Of a stretch of DNA of 64,000 nucleotides, positions 22,290-31,360 are shown one piece after another (within the stretch, counting starts at the first letter, position 1; each line of letters starts with the position of its first letter). The position numbers and the translations under genes are program-made. This DNA is from Talinum fruticosum (Eukaryota; Streptophyta; Magnoliopsida; Caryophyllales; Talinaceae). The DNA lies in NCBI GenBank assembly GCA_021018815.1, contig JAITYX010000064.1, forward strand, positions 2,141,501 to 2,205,500, in the 5' to 3' direction. The notes under the pieces are model-generated. The model did not search any database. It saw only the letters and a list, made by a program, of their open reading frames with translations, and was not told where the DNA came from.

Positions 22290-24043
22290 CTCAATACTTG
22301 ATTGAGGAGATTTTTTTCCTTCTAATCACTTTCCTCTTGATTGCCCCCAATATGAGTTTTGCCCTCTTCTTGCCTTCTTTACTTTTCTCCAAATTCTCAT
22401 AAATTGAAAGGTCTAAATGGACTGGTGTTTCAAAGCGTGGAGGTTGTGATAGATCTCCAATATCTATTCGCACTTCCTGCCCCTAATTTTCTTTTTCCAA
22501 AGCTAAGAAGCAGTCAATGTGTTCTTTAGCCTGATTAATTGCATACTTCTCGAGACCTGGGGGCTAGTTACTAACACTCTCTAGTTGCTCAACTAAGTTC
22601 TCTACTTCCAATGGGGTTAAATGCTGAGTGATTTTGAAAATTTCTTCTGAAAATCCATTTTGGCTAAAACAAGCAGTCTTAGTCCTAGTGACAGAATTAA
22701 TGCTCCGTATTGGGCTATGATCCTGCACCCTAACCTTCATCTTCCCGAAGGTAATAGGTGACTTTTCAACTGCTTCCCCAACTACCCCTTTCCTATATGG
22801 CTCCTCATCTTCTCCTGCTTCGTCTTCAACAATCTCCTCAAAGCCTACTACTCCCTCATTTGAGTCTGTGGCTCCCATGATCGGCCTTTGAACTTGTTGG
22901 AACACTTGTATGGATGCACCATATTCCTTGACCATGATTTCGTAACCACAATCATTGATTGATAATACTAATTCTCCTTCAATGTATTTGAGTATATCTG
23001 TGTCAATTAAGACCTTCATTGATTCAAACGGCTCTGTCTGGAATATTGGTTTCTCTAAACAAATAACTCTGCCCCAAAGATTACCAATTATTTCAAAATT
23101 CTCCCAATTCTACCTATAAGGAGGAACGCCAAAAACTTATATCCAGACCCTCCTAGTTTAACAGTAACCAAACTTGTCCTATTTATCGACGTTGATATAA
23201 ACAATAGCTCAAGCTCATGGGCATTATCCAGAATTTCTTTCATTTGATCTGTTGTAGGGAATGAGAAGATGAACTTGAACTTTCTTAAGGAACAAATTTT
23301 GGTGCATAGACAAAAATCACTTATCGAAGACATGGCTAACGCTCCTAAGTCTCTGGCTCATAGTAGAAGTACAGACCAAACTTCTACTCAGCCATTCACT
23401 AAATTCTGTGTTTACAACTCCCTGTAGAGTTTTTGAGCACATCTCCTCTGCCTTCTTCAAGTTCTCTTGGTTCTGCTCCTTACTTACCCAAACTTCTCTT
23501 TTACTTCGTTGCTTATTTTCATTTCTCCACCATGCTTTTCTTGGTTGATATTGATCTCCTCTCCCTCTTACTCTTCCTTTATCGTATTTAGCCATACTCA
23601 CACTGATGTTGGAGGCTCTAATAATGGCATTATTTAGCATGAAGATACTGTTTACTGCTACTTCTTCTAACCAAAAACACGCTAACTTATATTTCTTCCT
23701 TGATTTGCTTCCTTTCCTGATTGGTATATATGAGTCCTTGATTTTCCTCGCCCTTGTGAATACTCCTTGGAGCCCATATTGATCTAGATTTTGGGGTAGA
23801 TTGTTTACAAAGACTGTGAACTCCTTCCTTAAACATTCCCTCTCCCTAAACTTCTCTCGCATCCTTTCCTCTCCCTACTCTCTCTGCCTTTGTGAATACT
23901 CCTTTGAGCCTATATTGATCTAGATTCTGGGGTAGATTGTTTACAAAGACAGTGGACTCCCTCCTTAAACATTCTCTCTCCCTAAACTTCTCTTTCATCA
24001 TTTCCTCTCCCTCCGGCTTGGTAGCTCTTAAGGTACGATGCAT
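22290..24043 (-). mobile_element. LINE (L1) ORF1 remnant, antisense in P450 intron 6
   Basis: On the minus strand the frame from 23862 down to 23317 encodes TVFVNNLPQNLDQYGLQG, DSYIPIRKGSKSRKKY, ACFWLEEVAVNSIFMLNN and SNISVSMAKYDKGRVRGRG, an RNA-recognition-like domain of plant L1 ORF1 proteins that bind the element's RNA. Frameshifted continuations lie at 23333-23088 and 23019-22564, the latter with an acidic stretch near EDEAGEDEEPY, and 22473-22291. No reverse transcriptase is present, so the copy is incomplete. The ORF1 start is partly duplicated: 24043-23846 repeats REKFRERECLRRESTVFVNN. The host intron still has its acceptor at 24307. Confidence 0.75.
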
Positions 24044-24844
24044 TATTATACCAGACTAAATGTCAATAGATGGCTAACGCAGTGAAAATAAGAGGAGTTG
24101 TAGTTCATGAAACAACCTAGTAAGATAATTTCAGGACTATGTTGAAGTTTTCACGTGATTTCCCCTCCCCCAAACGGCCCTAACACATGGAAAGGGTACA
24201 TTGAGATTTGAGAAGATGCCATCGTATGGATCATGAAATATCAAACTCATGGATTTTCATAAGAAAAATAAGACTAAAAAGATCTATTAACCGAAATTAA
24301 TTTGCAGGGTACATGTTACCTAAAGGATGGCAAGTTATTTTATGGCTAAGATATTATAATACAGATCCAATGGTTTTTGAAGATCCACTGTATTTCAATC
24401 CAGATAGATGGGATGTGAGTTTTCTTTTATCCGCTGTATATTTAGTCAATTTGTTCGAAAATTTTGAACCAATTATCCTATTCATGAAACATGACATTTG
24501 AATAACCTTGCTTTGCAGAATCCACCAAAATATGGGACATACTTTCCATTTGGAGGAGGTGCCAGAGTTTGCCCTGGAAACAAGCTCAATCGAGTTAATG
24601 TCGCCATTTTTCTTCATCATTTGTCTCTTAGATGGAAGTAAGCTTATCAATTAATTTGTTTCAAACAAGATTCAAAAACAACATAAAATTCTAAGAATAA
24701 CATATATCTAAGCTGAGACTTATGTTTGATTGATGATTTTACAGGTGGGAACTGGTAAATCCCGATACGAAGATCAACTATCTTTCACATCCACACCCCG
24801 AGGATGAATTTGAGATAATTTTCTCTAAGATTTGCAGTGATTAA

Positions 24845-25384
24845 TTGACATTATTACGCAATTTTCATAGCTACATCTTGCACATCTTGTGTGTGGACAC
24901 CATGCGTAGTATTTGCAATAACATGTAAGTGGCGGGACCCAACCCACCATTTTTCCAAAAAAATTTTCCCTTAACTGTTATCAAATATAAGCGAAAACAA
25001 AAATAAGTATATTCAATAACTCCACTCATCAATAATAGACAGTTAATCAACAAAGTGTTGGTTGAGGTGAGTAACTCGTCTTACTCACCTAGAGAATACA
25101 AGTCCGAATTCATGACACTTATTAGCGTAACTTTACTCTAAGCGCTCACGATATGAAAAAATACACTTTTACACAAATAAAAACAAAAAAACCAATAGGA
25201 CTTAGTTTGGAAATGAAACATTGCTTAAATTTTTTTGAAAGGGGACATACACTCACAATTTGATATCCTTAATAGAAATAAAAGTACTATCTATCTAACT
25301 ATAAACATAGAACTATTAGGCTTCTCTCATTGGCTCGGGTATGGGTCTCGAGCTTCAAAATGCGTCAATTTGGGTTTTGGGTGT
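24845..25384. other. 3' flank of P450 copy 1
   Basis: The first 60 bases resemble the 3' untranslated region of copy 2 (CATCTTGTGTGTG against CATCTTGCGTGTAAG). The rest is AT-rich and contains no gene I can see. Confidence 0.45.
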
Positions 25385-26753
25385 TAGGTCGGATAAATAT
25401 CCATGCTACATTGAAAATACGAAAAAATTGCAGTTCTTTTTGGTATGGTTCAACGGTGGAGGATTTGACGCAAAGATTGTATCGTTCTTTTGCTTCATTA
25501 GGTAGGAAGACATGACTACCTCCCATCATGATCCACCAATGGTAAAACCAAATTGGAAATTTTGTAGGATAACCGTCATGAAAATTCAAAAACCAAGAAT
25601 GAGGACCAGGTTTGTAAAGAAATACCCTATACCAAGTCTGTTTAATAGTCATTATAATTGTAGGTATGAGGAGTAAATGTAACCGAGAATTTTCTTTCAT
25701 CAAATGGATCTTTCCATTCCGGAGAACCAAGAACTCTCCAAATGATGCATTTTGAAAAATGGATGAAGGTTGGATTTGTTTTGTCATGGGTGTAGGTAAA
25801 ATCAATAGAATGAGTATCAACTAAAATTAACTCATAAAATTATTTAGACTTTGGAGGGTAGTCCGTAAGGTAGTGAGAATTTCCAAAGCACCTTTGGATA
25901 ATAGGTCTAATTTGTTCATCTTTAGGAGGGGTTTTAAATGAAGTGAGAAATACATGCTCCGTGTGTCCGATATGGTAGGTATTGTGAGATGGTGTGGTGA
26001 TAATTGTTTTGTAGGAGAGAAGAGGAAATTGAGAAAGAGTTTCAAGAGATTTGTTTGGGTGTTCTTCAAGCCGATAATCTTTAGCCTTTTGTATTCCTTT
26101 GCCCCTGTCTTTAGGAAAACTCATGTTGTTTCCTGCAGAATATGTGTTTTGTCACTCTTTCCTTGCAAGAATTCTCTAGCAAGAAAATCGGGTAAAGAAT
26201 TTCTTTCTCCTTTAATAAATTCAATATCAAAATCAAATGTAGACAGGATGGTTTGTCATCTTGCAAAGATTTGCTTCGAAACTAAATTTTGAACATCTTT
26301 TTATAAAATTTCTTTTGCTCGATTTACAATCAATTCGTAGTAAGTACTTTTTACAAAACAAATCGTCTTGAAATTTTGAAATACATAAAACAATTGACAA
26401 AATTTCCTTTTGATGGTAGAATAATTTTGTTGCAGGCCGATCTAGAGGCCTCGACCGAAAACGTACTAATTGTTCTTCGAGCTTGGAAGTTTTTATTTAA
26501 AAATACCCCCATATCCTATATCGGATGCATTTGTCTCAACTATCATGAATGCAAATGGGTGAGGAATGCAAAGACATGGTAGTGATCTTACCTTTTATTT
26601 GATTTCTCTAACAATAGTAGTGTGTTGATCTGTTCATGGTTCGATTTCTTCCCGAGTCTTCCGAATAGAGGTTTACACAAATGTCTTAAGTTCGAAAGAA
26701 GTCTCGAAATGTAATTCAAACATCCCGAAATCTCTGTAATTATCTCTTATCTT
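25385..26753 (-). repeat. Pararetrovirus inverted repeat, left arm
   Basis: Reads on the minus strand from RNase H (about 26700-26160) to the downstream region (25820-25385). It pairs with 27409-28755 base for base over long stretches, for example GGTAAAATCAATAGAATGAG at 25795 against CTCATTCTATTGATTTTACC near 28330-28350. Scattered mismatches and small indels make both arms non-coding. Confidence 0.85.
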
Positions 26754-27408
26754 TCAATTCATCGGGAAACTTTTCAAGTAAATGATGAAGATCTCTGTAT
26801 AGGTTTAATTGTGCCTTGAAATATATCATGTCCAAGAAAACGAATTTTTCTTGAAATAAAACCATTTTTGTGGATGAGACAGCTAGATCATTTCTTTTAG
26901 CTACTTGCAAAAAGACTTGTAAATGTTTAAAATGTTGATCAATGGAGTTTGAGAAAATTAAAACGTCATCTCGTATAAACAATTATAAATGTTGTATAAG
27001 GGTTAAAAATATCATTTATAATATTTTGAAATTTTGAAGGAGGGTTTTTGAGTCCAAATGGCATAACATTCCATTCATAATGTAAAAGTGAGAAACCAAA
27101 CAAAAAATGGAATATCCACAGAAAGTCTATTCATGTCTCGAGATCCATTCATCTTTGTTTCTATATTGAAGAGATGGATCTAATTTTTCAAACCATTGTC
27201 TTTGAGAAAAATTATTTGATGAATAATATTCTTCTTTTAGGCGTTGCCGCTTAATTGTAAAATTAGAGTTAATAAGAACATTAATTCCCGCTCCTATATC
27301 CGAGGAAGTAGGGGAGGAACTATCTCGGAATCGATTCAGGAATTGGGTTCTTAAACCTATATCTTCGTGAAGTATTTAGGTGTTCTGAATAATTAGCCTC
27401 ATAGTCGG
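26754..27408 (-). pseudogene. Pararetrovirus reverse transcriptase core
   Basis: Minus-strand reading gives, in order, a YEWNVMPFGLKN-like block (near 27085-27030), RDDVLIFSNS with the catalytic Asp pair (near 26980), KMVLFQEKFVFLD, and FPDELKDK at the border with the left arm. These are the standard reverse transcriptase blocks of pararetroviruses. Frameshifts separate them. This segment is single-copy and forms the centre of the inverted repeat. Confidence 0.8.
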
Positions 27409-28755
27409 ATAAGAGACAATTACAGAGATTTCTGGAATGTTTGAATTACATCTCGGACTTCTTTCCGAACTTAAGACATTTGTGTAAACCTTTATTCAAA
27501 AGACTCAGGAAGAAACCTCGAACCATGGACAGATCAACACACTACTATTGTTAGAGAAATCAAACAAAAGGTAGGATCACTACCATGTCTTTGCACTCCT
27601 CACCCATCTCGCATTCATGATAGTTTAGACAAATGCATCCGATATAGGATATGGGGATATTCTCAAACAAAAACTTCCGTGCTCGAAGAACAATTAATAC
27701 GTTTCCATTCGGGTCTCTGGATTGGCATGCAACAAAATTATTCTACCATCAAAAAGGAAATTTTATCAATTGTTTTATGCATTTCAAAATTTCAAGACGA
27801 TTTGTTTTGTAAAAAGTACTTACTACGAATTGATTGTAAATCAAGAAAAGAAATTTTACAAAAGGTGTTCAAAATTTAGTTTCGAAGCAAATCTTTGCAA
27901 GATGGCAAGCCATCCTATCTCGCATTTGATTTTAATATTGAATTTATTAAAGGAGAAACAAACTCTTTACCCGATTTTCTTACTAGAGAATTCTTGTAAG
28001 GAAAGAGTGACAAAGCACATATTTTGTAGGAAACAACATGAGTTTTCCTAATACAAAAGGCTAAAGATTATCAGCCTGAAGAACACCCAATCAAATTTCT
28101 TGAAACTCTTTCTCAATTTCCTCTTCTCTCCTACAAAACTGTCATCACCACACCATCTCACAATACCTACCATATCGTACACACGAGCATGTATTTCTCA
28201 CTTCATTTAAAACCCCTCCTAACGATGAACAAATTAGACCCGTTATCCGAAGGTGCTTTGGAAATTCTCACTACTTTACAAACTACCCTCCAAAGTTTAG
28301 ACAATTTTATGAGTTAATTTTAGTTGATACTCATTCTATTGATTTTACCCACACCCGTGACAAAACAAATCCAACCTTCATCCATTTTTCAAAATGCATA
28401 ATTCGGAAAGTTCTTGGTTCTCTCGGAATGGAAAGATCCATTTGTTGAAAGAAAATTCTCGCTACATTTACTCCTCGGACATACAATATAATGACTATCG
28501 AACATCCTAGTATAAGGTATTTCTTTACAAACCTCGTTCTCATTCTTGGTTTTTCAATTTTCATGACAGCTTATCTTACAAAATTTCCAATTTGGTTTTA
28601 CCATTGGTGGACCATGATGGGAGGTAGTCATGTCTTCCTACCTAATGAAGCAAAAGAAGGATACAATCTTTGGGTCAAATCCTCCACCGTTGAACCATAC
28701 CAAAAGAACTGCAATTTTTTGTATTTTCAATGTAGCATGGATATTTATGTGGGAA
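27409..28755 (+). repeat. Pararetrovirus inverted repeat, right arm
   Basis: Plus-strand reading: RNase H with GLWIGMQQNYSTIKKEIL (about 27712) and LLRIDCKS (about 27825), then a SLPDFLTREF-like end of the polyprotein interrupted by a stop (about 27965-28000), then the downstream region with KFPIWFYHWW (about 28580-28610). Stops occur throughout. Confidence 0.85.
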
Positions 28756-29160
28756 TACAAATTTCGGTCATATCTTCCCAATCCTTTTCCATTATCCATG
28801 GTACGTATCTACAAGTCACGATAGTGGCCTAAATACAGTAACAACCCTTTGCAACCCCGAAAACATACAACATTTTTTACAAAAGGGTCCCAAAAATATA
28901 ACCTTTATACATTTCAACAACCTAAAAGATTCTACCAGGAAGTTTTTCGTTGCACCATTAACCCCAAAAAGTAAGAAACTTCTACAAGTACCAAAGGATC
29001 TCAAAAACTCAAGGTCTTTCACAAAAACAAAAGGACATATTTGACGCTCTTAAAGATGAACCCGAGCTTCGTAAGCATTATTTACAAAAACTTATGGCAT
29101 ATTCGGATGAGGAAGTTGATTCTACTCGAATCATCTACACAAGATCTATTTGGTGGTCCT
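28756..29160 (+). pseudogene. Pararetrovirus downstream coding remnant
   Basis: Continues the right-arm sense past the inverted repeat. A recognisable open piece at about 29029-29140 reads DALKDEPELRKHYL and then a DEEVDSTR-like stretch. Function unknown; it belongs to the same viral reading unit by position. Confidence 0.5.
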
Positions 29161-29544
29161 TATTCTCGGGACCCATTTGACATTTAAAAAAAAGTCATAA
29201 AATGACCCTTGGAAAAGGAAAAGGTCTACAAAAAGAGCCCGCAAGACATTCCCGACAAAAGTAAGGGCCATTTACTAACCTTTATTGTGGAGGTTTTCAA
29301 CTACAATTCTTGAAGATAAGTATGACCTAAAGCAGAGTTGAATGGATATAAAGGTGATCAATAATTCCATACTACAGTCAAAAAACAGCAAGCATCTTTC
29401 TACAATTTATGATGATATAAAGTAGAGATGAAGAGACATAAAGATAAGTAATAATGCTTAATAAAGACAAAAGATAAGGCATCTTTGCAGAACATAAGAA
29501 GACCTAAAGTAATAACATTATTGTACTTTAGTCATCCTCTCCTT

Positions 29545-29554
29545 CTATAAAAGG
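29545..29554 (+). promoter_or_regulatory. 35S-like TATA box of the pararetrovirus
   Basis: CTATAAAAGG followed by AAGGATTTTCTACATTAGGAGG, preceded by AAGATAAG and AAAGTA motifs (29310-29530). The arrangement, downstream of the viral coding DNA, matches where a caulimovirus full-length transcript promoter would be. Activity is not known. Confidence 0.5.
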
Positions 29555-29600
29555 AAGGATTTTCTACATTAGGAGGTATCGCAAGCGTGCATTCAATCAA

Positions 29601-31289
29601 GAATACTTTAACTTGAGAGTTCTCTAAAAATTTTCCTCTTTTAATTTTCTTGCAAGTTTTTTAAAAATTTCTATAAGTTTCTACCTTACGTAAATACCTT
29701 TCTTTATTACAGTTTATAAAGTAACAACCACATCAAGTACGGCTTGTATGCACAGGAAATTACTAACCAAACAATTTAATTTCGTTGTATTATTCAAGTT
29801 AAGCCGAGGAGAAACGAAGTTATAGTCCCGTGGACACCACAGGTATGGTGTCATCCTTTTGATGAGAAACCCTTTGATTGTGGAGTGTGGAGCATTCAAA
29901 TATTATTTTCAAGAGTTAATGTAGTTGTGACATATTATTGTATGCTAGGACTTAGTTTGAGCAATGTTTACCATTTCTATATTATAATTTCATGAGTTCT
30001 CTAACGAGCAACTAAAAACTCTATATGTATGACAGACCTGCCTTTTATCCAATTTAAAATTGACTCAAAATTATAACCGACAGTTGGAAAATAATTTGAG
30101 TTGGCTCGTAAAACCCTCGAGTTTGTCCGGTTAAAGCTTGGCTCAAACTCAGCTCGACTTACAAGCTTAGCGAACCAAGCCCAAGTTTATGGACATTGAA
30201 CTCGGTTGAGCTTGTTTACATATTTTAAGAAATAAATTGCACTATGTTTTATAGTTTATACAAGTATTTACAATTTAACTATTACTATTTTACATTAGAA
30301 TATATTGTTGATCCTTATTATTTTAAGTATCCATTAACGTAAAAATGTATCTCAAATCAATATGTGAAGATTCAAATCATATAAGAAAAAATGTGTATCT
30401 TAAAGTTTGGCAAAACTCGAGCTCCACTAATTCAAATCGATTTGGTACTCGATTTGACCAAGCTTGGCTTGTGCTCGAGCTTAGCTCAGTCACTTAACGA
30501 GCCAAACCAAGCCACAACTTGAATACACCCCTAACGGAAACCTTTTTGCATCAACATTGATTCGATCTATTCCCAAATTTACTCAAATGAGCTTCACCGA
30601 AATTGATACCATTTGAAATTAACTCAAACTTGATCCGAAACAAGATTCGCCCGAAATTAACTCGATCCGACATAACTCAAACCGTACCCAAGCCCTAACA
30701 AAAACGAGATTTACCTAAAGATAACCGATTCAAATATAACCTAAATCAGATCCGAATCTGACCCACCCACCATTTGCCTGGACTATCAGTAAATCTTATG
30801 ATTCCTATATCACCGGTGGATGCAGAGCCGTGCACAGAGACCTTTTGTTGCTCGAGGGGGGTCGGGGGAGGGACACGTGATTAGTTGGTCATATTTTCTC
30901 TAGTAGGTAATAAGTAATTATGAAAGTTAGTTAACTATCTTCATCAAAGTACATTTCGTACATAGATGAAGAATAAGCCAAATTTTCGTTTCTTTTTCAA
31001 AAATATCTCTTTTGGGTGAGGACCCATTGTTAGTAACGTTGGGATAATTCCCATAAGATATCTTCATGCCAATATTAATATCTTTTTTAGTGTCGTATCT
31101 TCATTGGACATGATTTGATATTTGTGTCAGATACAACAGTTTTTTGGATGAGTTGTATATCGGAGGTGCAATCATTCGATCCATTAATCTAAATGGATCA
31201 CTCGAAACAAAAATTATTACGTACTATGTTCTTACCCTTTAAAAACAAAAGAAAAAAAAGGCCTTGCTCAATGGACATGTATGCAAGTC
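29601..31289. other. Intergenic with a hAT-like end
   Basis: 29601-30050 may be viral leader DNA. At about 30085-30533 the sequence is rich in GAGCTTGG, CTCGAGC and GGCTCG motifs and ends AATACACCCCTA near 30531, which inverted reads TAGGGGTGTATT, a hAT terminus; I could not find the matching left end. 30560-30770 has repeated CCGAAATTAACTC-like phrases. No genes. The last 100 bases contain the promoter of P450 copy 2. Confidence 0.4.
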
Positions 31290-31297
31290 TATATAAG
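31290..31297 (+). promoter_or_regulatory. TATA box of P450 copy 2
   Basis: TATATAAG followed by GAGTAC, 64 bases before the start codon, with a GAGA run in the leader (31341-31358), the same layout as copy 1. Confidence 0.65.
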
Positions 31298-31360
31298 GAG
31301 TACACTCTTGTATATCCTTTCTCTGGCAGAGAGATACAAAGAGACAGAGAGAGAGAGATC

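Larger units (their letters stand above)
19791..24844 (+). pseudogene. CYP88-like cytochrome P450, copy 1, broken
   Basis: P450 of the 85 clan, closest by eye to CYP88 (ent-kaurenoic acid oxidase and beta-amyrin 11-oxidase types). Expected exons: 19791-20029, 20325-20649, 20744-~20890, 20992-21243, 21429-21512, 21621-21696, 24308-24414, 24519-24637, 24745-24844. N-terminal anchor with WLLWWW, hinge KLPPGSMGFPPFGE, then GVYRSYLLGCPSIIVC, DGPRHALIKSF, LPKGWQVILW, FNPDRW and the haem loop FPFGGGARVCPG with its cysteine. Defects: the donor after exon 3 is missing (CTCACCAATCC where copy 2 has CTCAAGGTACTCC); the K-helix reads VVKVVRLG, one codon short and without the ExxR glutamate; and intron 6 carries about 2.5 kb of inserted DNA. 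The I-helix lacks the acid/alcohol pair, as in copy 2. It could still be transcribed, but a normal P450 is unlikely. Confidence 0.85.
25385..29600. mobile_element. Endogenous pararetrovirus, rearranged as an inverted repeat
   Basis: An old integrated Caulimoviridae-like sequence. Left arm 25385-26753 (coding sense minus) and right arm 27409-28755 (coding sense plus) are near-identical inverted copies, with a 655-bp unpaired centre. Both arms hold the RNase H end of the enzymatic polyprotein and a downstream region with FPIWFYHWW and VFLPNEAKE. The centre holds reverse transcriptase. Right of the arm, about 29028-29140, comes more coding DNA (DALKDEPELRKHYLQKLM), then a promoter-like region. 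All frames are broken by stops and shifts; no complete viral gene remains. I cannot assign a genus. No LTR is present, as expected for this family. Confidence 0.78.

Noticed and set aside
29820..29860. GGTATGG-like motif as a viral tRNA-Met primer site
   Set aside because: Does not match the expected 12-base complement closely enough; no primer site is claimed.
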